Of a stretch of 64,000 bases of DNA, positions 54,550-64,000 are shown in pieces. Under the pieces are notes generated by a model, which worked only from the letters and a program-made list of their open reading frames with translations, did no database searches and was not told the origin of the DNA. Location of the stretch: positions 1,984,001-2,048,000 of the forward strand of contig NZ_CP176395.1 of NCBI RefSeq assembly GCF_046244365.1, written 5' to 3'. How positions within the stretch are numbered: the stretch's first letter is position 1; every line of letters starts with the position of its first letter. The stretch is from Paenibacillus_V sp046244365. GTDB taxonomy: Bacteria; Bacillota; Bacilli; Paenibacillales; NBRC-103111. Both the position numbers and the translations under genes were made by a program.

Positions 54550-56178
54550 ATGAGCAGCAAAGCCAGATGGTATACGGGGCTGGTCGCAACGGCAGTAGGG
54601 TTGGCAGCAATAACGGGTTGTGTCTCCAACCCCAAAAACGAGGGGAAAGACGCCCCTTCTCCAAATACGGGGTCAACAAAGCCTGCTTCAACGAGTCCAA
54701 ATGTAAACGATTCCAATCTGAATCCATCCGGTTTTCCAATCGTGAACAACAAAATCACCGTCAAGATGGCAGGACTGCAAGGCGCGGGAAATCCTCCGCT
54801 GGATCAGATGCCGGTCTATAAAGAATACGAGAAGATGACCAACATTCATATCGATTGGACGTCTATCCCTTCGGAGAACGCCGCAGAGAAGAAATCGCTC
54901 CTTTTTGCGTCCAACAATCTTCCGGATGCGCTCACAGTGGGTCTGACCGATCAGGAGGTACTGGCAAACGGAAGCAGCGGGACCTTGATCCCCCTGGAAG
55001 GCTTGATCGACAAATACGCGCCCAATCTGAAGAAACTGTTTGAAGCGCATCCCGAATACCGCAAGCAGCTGATGACTCCGGAAGGACATATTTACACCTT
55101 GCCTAACATCAATGAATTTTCAAGCGCGGAAACGGTGCTGATGTGGATCAATCAATCGTGGCTGGATAAACTTCATCTGCAAGCTCCGCAAAACAAAGAT
55201 GAGTTGTACAAGGTGTTGAAAGCGTTTAAAGAAGGCGACCCGAACGGAAACGGCAAGCCCGACGAGATTCCTTTCTCATTCATGAAAGAGGACTTGAATC
55301 TGTTTATCGCCAACGTATTCGGACTGCTGAACTATAAAAATATTGCAGTCGGGGTTGACGGCAAAATGATACCGACGGCGATGGATCCCCGGTACAAGGA
55401 AGCTCTGCAATATCTGAACAAGCTATACGCGGAAAAACTGATCGATCCGGAAATGTTCAGTATGACCTCGTCGCAGCAAAATGCCAAAGGGGCCAACGAG
55501 CAATTGGGCGCGTATTTCCACTGGAGCATCATAACGGCCGGGGCGAAATTGGAAAACCAATACGTCGCTTTCGCCCCGATGGAGTATAACGGCAAACGAG
55601 CGACCTATTTGAGTTCTCCGCTTGGCCGCGGGCATTTCGCGATAACGAAAGCGGCCAAATCGCCGGAAGCGCTGATTCGGTGGGCCGATTATTTCTTCTC
55701 GTCGGAAGGCACGAAAATGGCGGAATTCGGTCCCAAAGGAACCGGATATGTCGACAATGCGGATGGCACTTGGGAGCAAGCGCCCGTACCGCAAGGGATG
55801 ACTTCCGTGCAATTCCGTCTATCCATGACGCCGTCCGCCGGAGGATCGATGCCATATTATTATTCCAGCAGCCTGCTGGATGCAACAAAGCTGAACGATT
55901 ACGACAAGAAGGTTGTCGCGTCGGCCAACAAATATAACATGCCTTACGCGAAGATGGCGTTTCCCAATACGTACATGACGGAAGACGAGCAGAAGAAGGT
56001 GGCTTCCATTCAGACCGATATCGCCAATTATGTGACGCAGATGGAGGTCAAATTTATTATGGGGGACACTTCCTTCGATCAGTGGGATAAATTTACGGAT
56101 ACGCTGAAGAAAATGCAAATGGATGAAATGGTGAACGTGTACCAAAAAGTGTACGATCGCTACCAAAAAAGCAATTAA
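54550..56178 (+). CDS. extracellular solute-binding lipoprotein (locus 3)
   Basis: The product is 542 aa. I start at 54550 (MSSKARWYTG), 9 bases after GGGGAGGA; the ATG at 54541 directly abuts that site. Lipobox ITGC puts the lipidated cysteine at residue 24, followed by a Ser/Thr/Pro/Asn linker. The mature part is an LplA-like binding protein with the calcium-loop-like GDPNGNGKPDEIPF. It is followed by its sensor and two permeases on the same strand. Confidence 0.93.
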   Translation: MSSKARWYTGLVATAVGLAAITGCVSNPKNEGKDAPSPNTGSTKPASTSPNVNDSNLNPSGFPIVNNKITVKMAGLQGAGNPPLDQMPVYKEYEKMTNIHIDWTSIPSENAAEKKSLLFASNNLPDALTVGLTDQEVLANGSSGTLIPLEGLIDKYAPNLKKLFEAHPEYRKQLMTPEGHIYTLPNINEFSSAETVLMWINQSWLDKLHLQAPQNKDELYKVLKAFKEGDPNGNGKPDEIPFSFMKEDLNLFIANVFGLLNYKNIAVGVDGKMIPTAMDPRYKEALQYLNKLYAEKLIDPEMFSMTSSQQNAKGANEQLGAYFHWSIITAGAKLENQYVAFAPMEYNGKRATYLSSPLGRGHFAITKAAKSPEALIRWADYFFSSEGTKMAEFGPKGTGYVDNADGTWEQAPVPQGMTSVQFRLSMTPSAGGSMPYYYSSSLLDATKLNDYDKKVVASANKYNMPYAKMAFPNTYMTEDEQKKVASIQTDIANYVTQMEVKFIMGDTSFDQWDKFTDTLKKMQMDEMVNVYQKVYDRYQKSN

Positions 56179-56271
56179 TGGCTGCCGCTTGGTCCGCGCT
56201 ACAGTGTTTTTCTGCGCTGTAGCGCGGAATGTAAGCATCGATCAGACGGAAGAATCGGGGGGGTAAGCGGA

Positions 56272-58560
56272 TTGAAGGAGCTGTTGATTAGAAATAAAAC
56301 CTTCTTCAAATATCTTTTATCTTACTTGCTCCTGCTCATTTTGCCGCTGGCGGTCATGTCTTATTTGATTTTTAAAAATATCGTGGTGGAAATGGAACGG
56401 CAAATTGTAACGGCCAATATGCAGATGCTTGCTCAGGTCCGCAATACACTGGATAAGAAGCTGGCAAGTTTGGACAAAATTGCAGTGGAAATTTCGTTAA
56501 ACCCGCAATTGACGCCCTACCAGGTATCCCAATCCAGCTACAGCCAATATCAGACTTACCTGGAGCTGAAGAAATACGCCAATAGCGACGGGTTTATTTA
56601 TCAATTATTTCTTTGCATGAACAAAGACCCTGTCATCTATTCGTCAACAGGCAACTATTCTATGGATGGTTTTCTAACCCAGTCATTCACTTTTGCGCGT
56701 CCTGTCCAGGATCAACTTGCACAGACGCTTCAATCTCCCGGAAGCCGCTGGGTGACCCCCGCGCCGAACGTGATGATTAACGGATTGCATGCCAGCAAAA
56801 ATTTTATCCTGTTCGCCTATCCGCTTCCTCCGGATAAAAATTATGTCTACGGAACTGCGCTGTTTTTTGTCGCTGAGTCGGAAATAAAGGCGATGATCTT
56901 CGATATACTGGCGGATTACGGCGGAACGACCGTTATTCTGAATCAACAAGGCGAATTGATCGCATCCTCCAGGGAAATCGACGAAGACGATTTGGCTTCC
57001 ATCCGAAATTTGTCCGTTATGCAGCCGGAGCATACGGGCAATACGGCCAACCTGATATATGACAACAAGGCGTATATCGCCAATATTGTCCATTCCGGTT
57101 TCAATGATTGGTCGTATCTTACCCTCGTGCCGAAGGAAAAGTACCTGCAAGAAGTGCTTAGTATCAAACGCTCGGTCTATGAGGGCATTGCGATCGTCGT
57201 GGTGGCCGGAATTTTGGCTGCCTTCTCGTTTCTGCTATTGAACTATGTGCCGATTCGCAAGTTAAGAAATATTTTGGAAGGCAACCAGGCTTCGCCCTCA
57301 TACGGTTACAAAGACGACGTTTCGTTTATTCGCCACGCGATTCAAAATGTCGCCCAATCCAATCAAGAGCTCGTGGACCGGATCGGGCAGCATAAGCAGT
57401 ACGTTCGGAGCCATTTGCTCCTCATGCTGCTGCGGGGACACATCGTGGATGAAAACGAATGGAGATTCCTTCTAAAAGAAAGCGATTTGCACTTCACGCT
57501 TCCTTATTTTCTTGTCGTTATCATAGCCGCCGATACCTCCAAAAAAGCGTTAATGGACGTACCCGATTCCGAGATGAAATGGACCCGGCCCGGGAAAATG
57601 GACATCTACCGTGTCGAGGGATTCGATGACCGCAAAGTGGTCTATATTTTGAATATCGTTTCGGATACGGGCCACATTCCGTTCATTGAATCGGGCATAG
57701 CGGAAATCAAAGCGTATATGGAAGCGCAATCGGGGCTAAAACTGAGTGCCGGCGTTGGGAATGTATACGACAGCTGGAACGATATTTCCAAATCAATGGT
57801 GGAAGCTTCCTCGGCATTGGACTACCGGTTACTGCGGGGAGGCGGGCAAATTATCCACTATGCAAAGATCGCCGACTCGACACCGTCGAACTGGCAGCCT
57901 TACGAAAAGCTCCACATGATGAGCATCAGCATCGAATCCGGGAATGTTCAACAGATGGAATACATGCTTACCGAAGTTACCGAACAACTGAGCCAGCAAA
58001 ATATCCCGCTCTATATGGCGCGTTATTATTGCTTTGAGATTATCAATACCTTGATGAAAGTCGTGCGCGATTTGAATATCAGGTGGGAGCATTTGCCCGG
58101 GGGAATGCCGGATTTAACCAAGCTCGCCCAATTCGAGACCGTGGAGCAGTTGAAAACGAATGTGTATGAAATCGGCATTAACATTTGCCACTACACAAGC
58201 AAGAGGATCGGAAGTGCGGACAGGGATTTGGTGGAAGAGATCAAAGAACATATCGCGTCCAATTTCCGAGACCAAAATTTCAATTTTAGCGACATGGCGG
58301 AAGCGATCGGGATGTCCTCGCCCTATTTGAGCCGGTCTTTCCGGGATAAAACCGGACTAACGATGATGGATTATTTGACGGAGCTGCGGATGAAGGAAGT
58401 GTGCGATCAGTTGGCGAACAGCGACAAGTTGATTAAAGATGTCATTCATGATGCGGGTTATTTTGACATTGCCAGCTTTAATAAAAAATTCAAGAAACTA
58501 TACGGCACCTCTCCCAGCAACTACAGAACACTAAGGAGAACGATCAGGAATGAATCATAA
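56272..58560 (+). CDS. membrane-anchored AraC-family sensor-regulator (locus 3)
   Basis: The product is 762 aa from a TTG start behind GGGGGGG. Membrane segments at about 11-37 and 302-326 flank an extracellular Cache-like sensor. The C-terminal 105 residues hold the AraC pair (IGMSSPYLSRSFRDKTG and IKDVIHDAGYFDIASFNKKFK). Same architecture as the protein at 6317 but clearly diverged. It should detect a glycan fragment outside and activate the locus 3 promoters. Confidence 0.9.
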   Translation: MKELLIRNKTFFKYLLSYLLLLILPLAVMSYLIFKNIVVEMERQIVTANMQMLAQVRNTLDKKLASLDKIAVEISLNPQLTPYQVSQSSYSQYQTYLELKKYANSDGFIYQLFLCMNKDPVIYSSTGNYSMDGFLTQSFTFARPVQDQLAQTLQSPGSRWVTPAPNVMINGLHASKNFILFAYPLPPDKNYVYGTALFFVAESEIKAMIFDILADYGGTTVILNQQGELIASSREIDEDDLASIRNLSVMQPEHTGNTANLIYDNKAYIANIVHSGFNDWSYLTLVPKEKYLQEVLSIKRSVYEGIAIVVVAGILAAFSFLLLNYVPIRKLRNILEGNQASPSYGYKDDVSFIRHAIQNVAQSNQELVDRIGQHKQYVRSHLLLMLLRGHIVDENEWRFLLKESDLHFTLPYFLVVIIAADTSKKALMDVPDSEMKWTRPGKMDIYRVEGFDDRKVVYILNIVSDTGHIPFIESGIAEIKAYMEAQSGLKLSAGVGNVYDSWNDISKSMVEASSALDYRLLRGGGQIIHYAKIADSTPSNWQPYEKLHMMSISIESGNVQQMEYMLTEVTEQLSQQNIPLYMARYYCFEIINTLMKVVRDLNIRWEHLPGGMPDLTKLAQFETVEQLKTNVYEIGINICHYTSKRIGSADRDLVEEIKEHIASNFRDQNFNFSDMAEAIGMSSPYLSRSFRDKTGLTMMDYLTELRMKEVCDQLANSDKLIKDVIHDAGYFDIASFNKKFKKLYGTSPSNYRTLRRTIRNES

Positions 58561-58583
58561 CCGCGGAGCAGGAGGGGATTCAG

Positions 58584-59534
58584 TTGAAAATCGCTAAGAC
58601 GGAATTTACCGCTCCTCCATTATTGTGGACGCACAAATTATGGCGCAACATGCGAGAGCATTACCAACTCTATTTATTAATAGCGCCGGCTCTGATCTAT
58701 TATGTAATTTTCCATTACGTCCCTATGTATGGCATACAAATTGCGTTTAAGGATTTCGTGCCCTCGCTGGGGATCTGGGGAAGCAAGTGGGTAGGGCTCG
58801 AGCACATGAGGCAATTTTTCCGTTCCTATCAATTTTGGAACGTGATCCAGAATACGCTGGGGATTAGTCTGTACGGGCTGGTCGTCTCGTTTCCGATCCC
58901 GATCGTATTGGCCTTGATGCTCAACGAGGTGCGCCATAAGAAGTTTAAAGCTTTCGTCCAAACCTTGACGTATGCGCCGCATTTCATTTCGATGGTGGTT
59001 ATGGTCGGCATGATGTTTATTCTGTTTTCGCCATCGACAGGGATTTTTAACAAGATTATCGTTGCGTTAGGCGGAAGTCCAGTCTATTTCATGGGGAGCG
59101 CCGGGCTGTTTAAGACCGTATACGTTTTTTCAGGCGTATGGCAGGGTATGGGCTGGGGTTCGATTATTTATTTGGCCGCTCTGTCTGCCGTCGATCCGCA
59201 TTTATATGAAGCAGCTTATATGGACGGTGCCTCGAAACTGAAAAAAATCATTCACATCGATTTGCCCGCCATCGTGCCGACGGCCGTCATCCTGCTCATC
59301 CTGAACGTCGGGAGCATCATGTCCGTTGGATTCGAGAAAGTGTTTCTTATGCAAAATCCGCTTAATTTAAGCGCGTCTGAAGTGATTTCCACTTATGTTT
59401 ACAAGATCGGCTTGCTGCAAAACAATTACAGCTACGGAGCGGCTATCGGCGTGTTCAATGCGGTCATTAATTTCATCCTTCTGATTTCTGTGAATACGAT
59501 CGCCAAGCGCACGAGCGGGTCCAGCTTATGGTAG
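58584..59534 (+). CDS. LplB-type carbohydrate ABC transporter permease (locus 3)
   Basis: The product is 316 aa from a TTG start with GGAGGGG upstream. First membrane segment LYLLIAPALIYYVIFHYVP, EAA loop EAAYMDGASKLKKII near residue 209. Homologous to the permeases at 2789 and 32432. It lies 23 bases after the sensor gene, so sensor and permeases are probably co-transcribed. Confidence 0.93.
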   Translation: MKIAKTEFTAPPLLWTHKLWRNMREHYQLYLLIAPALIYYVIFHYVPMYGIQIAFKDFVPSLGIWGSKWVGLEHMRQFFRSYQFWNVIQNTLGISLYGLVVSFPIPIVLALMLNEVRHKKFKAFVQTLTYAPHFISMVVMVGMMFILFSPSTGIFNKIIVALGGSPVYFMGSAGLFKTVYVFSGVWQGMGWGSIIYLAALSAVDPHLYEAAYMDGASKLKKIIHIDLPAIVPTAVILLILNVGSIMSVGFEKVFLMQNPLNLSASEVISTYVYKIGLLQNNYSYGAAIGVFNAVINFILLISVNTIAKRTSGSSLW

Positions 59535-59558
59535 GAAAACGGACGGGGGGCTGCTATC

Positions 59559-60452
59559 ATGTTCAAACGACAATCGCTCCACGATAAATGGTTCGATGTG
59601 TTCAATTACGCCGGTCTCATCGGCATTGCCATCGTTGTGATGTATCCGTTAGTATTCATCGTCAGTGCATCGTTCAGCAGTCCGGAAGCGGTCAACCAGG
59701 GCCTCGTATGGTTATGGCCAAAAGCTTTTACGCTGAAAGGCTACGAACGGATCTTTGCCAGTGCGACCATATGGCGCGGCTATGGCAATACGATTTTGTA
59801 CACGGCTGTCGGGGTTACGATCAATTTGGTTATGACGATCACTGCGGCCTATGCGTTATCTCGAAAGCATTTTATGCTGCGAAGAGTCGTTTCCGTTCTT
59901 TTCGTGTTTACGATGTTTTTTGGCGGCGGGCTTATTCCGACTTATTTGCTTGTGAAAAGCCTGGGCATGCTCGACTCCATCTGGGCGCTGGTCATCCCCA
60001 ATGCGGTTAGCATGTTTCAAATCATCATTACGCGCACGTTTTTTGAAACGAGCATCCCGGACGAACTTCGGGAATCGGCGATGATCGACGGATGCAGCGA
60101 TATCAAATATTTGCTCCGGATCGTCGTGCCGCTATCGATGCCTATTATTGCCGTGCTGGCGATCTTTTACGGCGTGGATCATTGGAATTCTTATTTTAGC
60201 GCCTTGATTTATTTGAGCGAACATTCCGCCTATCCGTTGCAATTGGTATTGCGTCAGATTTTGATTCAAAATCAGATTTCCGGTGAGATCATGGGTCTGG
60301 ACGACGTTTATTTAGCGGCCGAAAAGCAGCAGATCGCGGATTTGATGAAGTTTGGCATCATCATTGTGTCCAGCTTGCCGATCATTATGGTTTATCCCTT
60401 TCTGCAACGGTATTTCGTTAAAGGGATGATGATTGGGGCCATCAAAGGGTAA
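59559..60452 (+). CDS. YtcP/LplC-type carbohydrate ABC transporter permease (locus 3)
   Basis: The product is 297 aa, 24 bases after the previous stop. First membrane segment GLIGIAIVVMYPLVFIVSA, EAA loop ESAMIDGCSDIKYLL near residue 170, and the family C-terminus YPFLQRYFVKGMMIGAIKG. Partner of the LplB-type protein. It is the last gene of locus 3, before a terminator. Confidence 0.93.
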   Translation: MFKRQSLHDKWFDVFNYAGLIGIAIVVMYPLVFIVSASFSSPEAVNQGLVWLWPKAFTLKGYERIFASATIWRGYGNTILYTAVGVTINLVMTITAAYALSRKHFMLRRVVSVLFVFTMFFGGGLIPTYLLVKSLGMLDSIWALVIPNAVSMFQIIITRTFFETSIPDELRESAMIDGCSDIKYLLRIVVPLSMPIIAVLAIFYGVDHWNSYFSALIYLSEHSAYPLQLVLRQILIQNQISGEIMGLDDVYLAAEKQQIADLMKFGIIIVSSLPIIMVYPFLQRYFVKGMMIGAIKG

Positions 60453-60551
60453 TCGCTTAGGCATCGAGCCGAGCCGAAGGAATCCGAAGGTGCCGGTGTG
60501 GTCGGGATCACAGCCCCTTAATTCCATAAAATGAAAACTGTGCGACAGAGG

Positions 60552-60580
60552 ACCGTCCGATATAAGGACGGTTTTTTCTT
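60552..60580 (+). terminator. intrinsic terminator of locus 3
   Basis: Stem ACCGTCC/GGACGGT (60552-60558, 60566-60572) followed by TTTTTCTTTTTT, 100 bases after the permease stop. Confidence 0.88.
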
Positions 60581-60716
60581 TTTTCGGATGTTCTGTCCTT
60601 ACGATCTTAAACCAATCTTAAACAATCTCATCTATAATTTTGACGGTTATGAAATTTTGAGAGAACACAATGGCAGTGTTTTTCTACAGTATTTTCTGAA
60701 TGAAGGGAGAAATATC

Positions 60717-63700
60717 ATGTATCATACAATTTGGAGGAAGCGCATAGCCCTGATGCTGGCGATTGCGCTTGTCGCGACGCTGTTTGGGCCTATGCGGAAT
60801 AGGGCCGGCGCCGATGCCGCTCCGCCGGAAATTAGCACGCCTTCTGTAAACAATGCTGTTATTTCCATTTTTATCACTCCGTCTGTGAAGGACGACGGCA
60901 GCTACCAACCGGAAGACTTTGCCGTGAAGGTGAACGGACAAGCCGTGAATGTCGTGTCTACAAGTCCTTTTATTGACAGCGACGGTTTTATCTCTTTTAT
61001 GTTTTTATTCCTGGAGCGCTCCCTGGTGAAGGAAGAGACGGTGACGGTCGCCTATATCAACACGAACAATCCGCTAAAAGATGAGTTTGGCAACGCGCTA
61101 AGTCAGGGAGTCGTGCCTGTTAATAACATGACGCCGGGAAAGTTTGGGGCCCCGCCTTCGCTAAGCATGCCGGGGAAGGTGAAGTATAAATTCAGGGCAA
61201 ACGCCCCAATTGTGTCGTTCAGTCCAACCGGCCAAGCCAACCGGATTCAATTTACGTTTCCGAGTGAGGCGGGGAACGATGCCTGGACCGAAGGAAACTC
61301 AATCATTCATACAAAAAGCGATTATGTCATTATTAATAATACTGATTCCACTGTCCTCCGCCCCCATATTTTATTCAATAACCCCGGTATGGTGATGGTG
61401 GACTTGATTTTAAAGCCAGGCGATTATATGGAGGAAGGCAAGTCTTATACGCTTGCCATGTCGGATACGGCGGGTGGAAATGAAGTCAGGCTACCGTTAA
61501 ATCCGACAAGCTCGGCCCAAGCCATGATCACGCTTTTTTTGGATGATCAATCCGGATTTTCTATAATCGACGACTATGCCTTCCGCAACGTACAACTTGT
61601 AGCTAGCGGAAACATGCCGCCGTCGCCGAAGCAAAACCTATCCGCGGTACTGAGTCTAGGAGATCCGGAGGTAACGTATCGTGCTGATCAATTGGCGACC
61701 GATGCCAATGAAGACAACTTGACGTTGTCCAATCCCCGTTCTTCTAATACGAACATCGTTTTGGCTACGCTTGACAAGGGGAAATTGCTGATAAAGCCGG
61801 TCCATGCAGGTACGGCTCAAGTTTCCGTTGACGTCAGCGACGATTTCGACGACGCGACGATCGATATTACGGTTGAAGTGATCGCGCAAAAGACGGATAC
61901 CCTGTCCCCGAGCGGCATTTCGATCATCAATAACGAGAACGGCAACGATTATGTAATCATAAGCTCCGTGCAGTCAGGATCGACCGTCAAGGTGTATGAT
62001 GCGTCCGGCCATGTTATCGCTTTAAATACGCAAGGCATGAACGGAAGCATGACGGTGCCTGTAATTGGCGGGATTTCCGATAACAAAGTGTATGTGACGT
62101 TAACCGAACTCAACAAAACGGAAAGCGAAAAAGCGGAAGTAACCGTCGCTCCGGTCGTGGATAAACAATCGCTCTCTTATGCCGTTGGTCAGGCACAGCG
62201 GAGGTATGACCTTGCGACTGAAGGAGATGCGAATGGCCAGTACGCGGTTGGCTCGAAAGCGGCGATGCAGTCGGCAATTGATGCCGCGAACGCCGTGATC
62301 AGCAGTTCTACGGTGAACCAAGCGAGCGTTGACGCGGCTTTAATCGCGCTCAATGAAGCGGTGGCCGTTTTTGACGCCGCGATGGTTCGTGTGGATCGCA
62401 GCGCCCTCGAAGATGCGGTCTATGCTGCGAGAGACCTGCATAACGGTGCGGTCGAAGGCTTGGGATCGGGCCAATATGCGCCCGGTTCAAAGGCGGTTTT
62501 GCAGGGCGTCATATATCAAGCATTTGCAGTCTTGGACACCGCATTGGTGACACAGTCACAGGTGGACACGGCATTGGCAGCGTTGAATGCAGCGGTGGCG
62601 GCATTCGAAGCGAGCAAAGTTGGCGTCGACAAGACGCAGCTGGCGATGGCTATCACGGCGGCACAGGCGAAGCATGACGCTGCGACGGAAGGTGCGGCGG
62701 ACGGCCAGTATGCGCCCGGCTCAAGGGCGGCGCTGCAGGTGGCGATCAACGCAGCGGCAGGGGTAAACGCCAATGTATCAGCGACGCAGACGCAGGTGGA
62801 CGCGGGATTGGCAGCGCTGAATGCAGCGGTGGCGGCATTCGATGGCGCGAGGGTTAGCGTTAACAAGGCGCAGTTGGCGGCAGCCATCATGGCGGCGCAG
62901 GCGAAGCATGACGCAGCGACGGAAGGTGCGGCGGACGGCCAGTATGCGCCGGGCTCGAAGGCGGCGCTGCAGGTGGCGATCAATGCAGCGGCAAGCATAC
63001 GCGCCGATGAACGGGCGACACAGTTGCAGGTGGACGCGGGATTGGCAGCTTTGAATGTTGCGGTGGCGGCATTCGAAGCGAGCAAAGTTGGCGTCAACAA
63101 GGCGCAGCTGGTAGCAGCCATCGGATCCGCGCAGGCGAAGCATGACGCTGCGACGGAAGGCGCGGCGGACGGCCAATATGCGCCGGGCTCAAAGGCGGCG
63201 CTGCAGTCGGTGATCAACGCAGCGGCAGGGGTGAACGCCAATCTATCAGCGACGCAGACGCAGGTGGACGCGGCATTGGCCGCGCTGAATGCGGCGTCGG
63301 CGACGTTCGACGGCGCGAGGGTTAGCGTCAACAAGGCGCAGCTGGCGGCAGCCATCATGGCGGCGCAGGCGAAGCATGACACCGCGACGGAAGGTGCGGC
63401 GGACGGCCAATATGCGCCGGGCTCAAAGGCGGCGCTGCAGGTGGCGATCAATGCAGCGGCAGGCGTGAACGCCAATGTATTAGCGACGCAGACACAGGTG
63501 GACGCGGCATTGGCCGCGCTGAATGCGGCGTCGGCGACGTTCGACGGCGCGAGGGTTAGCGTCAACAAGGCGCAGCTGACGGCAGCTATCACGGCGGCGC
63601 AGGCGAAGCATGACGCCGCGACGGAAGGCGCGGCGGACGGCCAGTATGCGCCGGGCTCAAAGGCGGCGCTGCAGTCGGCGATCGATACAGCGGCAGGCGT

Positions 63701-64000
63701 GCGCGCCGATGAACGGGCGACACAGTTGCAGGTGGACGCGGGATTGGCAGCGTTGAATGCAGCGGTGGCGGCATTCGAAGCGAGCAAAGTTGGCGTCAAC
63801 AAGGCGCAGCTGACGGCAGCTATCACGGCGGCGCAGGCGAAGCATGACGCCGCGACGGAAGGCGCGGCGGACGGCCAGTATGCGCCGGGCTCAAAGGCGG
63901 CGCTGCAGGTGGCGATCAATACAGCGGCAAGCGTACGCGTCGATGAACGGGCGACACAGTTGCAGGTGGACGCGGGATTGGCAGCGTTGAATGCTGCGGT
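60717..64000 (+). CDS. large secreted protein with SwmB-like domain and FIVAR-like repeats (3' end outside window)
   Basis: An ATG at 60717 behind GAAGGGAGAAA opens a frame that stays open to the window edge (1094 codons seen). A signal peptide (residues about 1-36, core IALMLAIALVATLF) precedes a SwmB-like beta domain (FAVKVNGQAVNVV). A Big-type region follows (about 310-390). From about residue 480 there are eight tandem 78-residue FIVAR-like helical units, typified by AKHDAATEGAADGQYAPGS. Such repeats act as spacers or ligand-binding rods in surface glycanases. Any catalytic or anchor domain lies beyond the window. Confidence 0.88.
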   Translation, partial: MYHTIWRKRIALMLAIALVATLFGPMRNRAGADAAPPEISTPSVNNAVISIFITPSVKDDGSYQPEDFAVKVNGQAVNVVSTSPFIDSDGFISFMFLFLERSLVKEETVTVAYINTNNPLKDEFGNALSQGVVPVNNMTPGKFGAPPSLSMPGKVKYKFRANAPIVSFSPTGQANRIQFTFPSEAGNDAWTEGNSIIHTKSDYVIINNTDSTVLRPHILFNNPGMVMVDLILKPGDYMEEGKSYTLAMSDTAGGNEVRLPLNPTSSAQAMITLFLDDQSGFSIIDDYAFRNVQLVASGNMPPSPKQNLSAVLSLGDPEVTYRADQLATDANEDNLTLSNPRSSNTNIVLATLDKGKLLIKPVHAGTAQVSVDVSDDFDDATIDITVEVIAQKTDTLSPSGISIINNENGNDYVIISSVQSGSTVKVYDASGHVIALNTQGMNGSMTVPVIGGISDNKVYVTLTELNKTESEKAEVTVAPVVDKQSLSYAVGQAQRRYDLATEGDANGQYAVGSKAAMQSAIDAANAVISSSTVNQASVDAALIALNEAVAVFDAAMVRVDRSALEDAVYAARDLHNGAVEGLGSGQYAPGSKAVLQGVIYQAFAVLDTALVTQSQVDTALAALNAAVAAFEASKVGVDKTQLAMAITAAQAKHDAATEGAADGQYAPGSRAALQVAINAAAGVNANVSATQTQVDAGLAALNAAVAAFDGARVSVNKAQLAAAIMAAQAKHDAATEGAADGQYAPGSKAALQVAINAAASIRADERATQLQVDAGLAALNVAVAAFEASKVGVNKAQLVAAIGSAQAKHDAATEGAADGQYAPGSKAALQSVINAAAGVNANLSATQTQVDAALAALNAASATFDGARVSVNKAQLAAAIMAAQAKHDTATEGAADGQYAPGSKAALQVAINAAAGVNANVLATQTQVDAALAALNAASATFDGARVSVNKAQLTAAITAAQAKHDAATEGAADGQYAPGSKAALQSAIDTAAGVRADERATQLQVDAGLAALNAAVAAFEASKVGVNKAQLTAAITAAQAKHDAATEGAADGQYAPGSKAALQVAINTAASVRVDERATQLQVDAGLAALNAA
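62160..64000 (+). repeat. tandem 234-bp repeats (78 codons), at least eight
   Basis: Equivalent positions of the AKHDAATEG codons fall at 62199 and 62433 (diverged), then 62667, 62901, 63135, 63369, 63603 and 63837, exactly 234 bases apart. The last six are highly similar in DNA, consistent with recent amplification. High GC without stops creates long false frames on the minus strand. Confidence 0.95.

Noticed and set aside
62516..63919. 467-codon open frame on the minus strand, rich in Ala, Ser and Cys
   Set aside because: It is the antisense of the GC-rich FIVAR-like repeats; the + strand has a signal peptide, a ribosome-binding site and a coherent domain order.
28..64000. CRISPR arrays
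   Set aside because: The repeated sequences are irregularly spaced dispersed units or tandem coding repeats; none shows regular repeat-spacer spacing, and no cas gene is present.

Overview
The window looks like a chromosome segment of a Paenibacillus-type bacterium (Bacillota, order Bacillales). This rests on strong Shine-Dalgarno sites with frequent TTG/GTG starts, three LplA/LplB/YtcP-type oligosaccharide ABC importers each paired with a large membrane-anchored AraC sensor or a two-component pair, very large secreted modular proteins (carbohydrate-binding modules, S-layer homology domains, FIVAR-like repeats), and a dispersed intergenic repeat family. No rRNA, tRNA or CRISPR array was recognised.

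Layout. 1-2.2 kb: two small AT-rich genes (histidine phosphatase, DUF3888 protein) separated by copies of a short dispersed repeat, then an insertion-sequence remnant. 2.8-14.0 kb: polysaccharide locus 1 (two permeases, solute-binding lipoprotein, AraC sensor, isochorismatase-like hydrolase, giant lyase-like protein with carbohydrate-binding modules). 14.2-15.3 kb: a 190-bp repeat, a broken gene and a transposase fragment. 15.4-21.0 kb: AraC regulator divergent from a Gfo/Idh oxidoreductase, a second AraC regulator and two beta-helix proteins. 21.0-27.5 kb: two large surface proteins (GH123-like with S-layer domains; DUF6273-like). 27.6-36.5 kb: locus 2 (response regulator, histidine kinase, lipoprotein, two permeases, a beta-propeller-like protein), ending in a rearranged scar with gene fragments. 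37-51.6 kb: an accessory region of small + strand gene blocks, each followed by copies of the dispersed repeat. It includes an orphan chorismate synthase, a TetR-controlled heterodimeric ABC exporter, a complete tyrosine recombinase, a dead IS110-family element and an IS256-family element inserted into a small gene. 51.7-52.1 kb: regulator pseudogene. 52.2-60.5 kb: locus 3 (glycosidase-like protein divergent from lipoprotein, AraC sensor and two permeases). 60.7 kb to the edge: a secreted protein with exact 234-bp repeats that runs off the window.

How it works together (inference): the three loci sense extracellular glycans through membrane AraC proteins or the two-component pair, cut polymers outside the cell, import oligosaccharides through LplB/YtcP permeases, which have no ATPase gene in the window, and process them inside. 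The accessory region looks like a site of gene gain. The most interesting unexplained structure is the same-orientation chain of repeat-bounded genes around the tyrosine recombinase. The second is a set of sequences bearing GACAAGAAC motifs that look like transposon ends.
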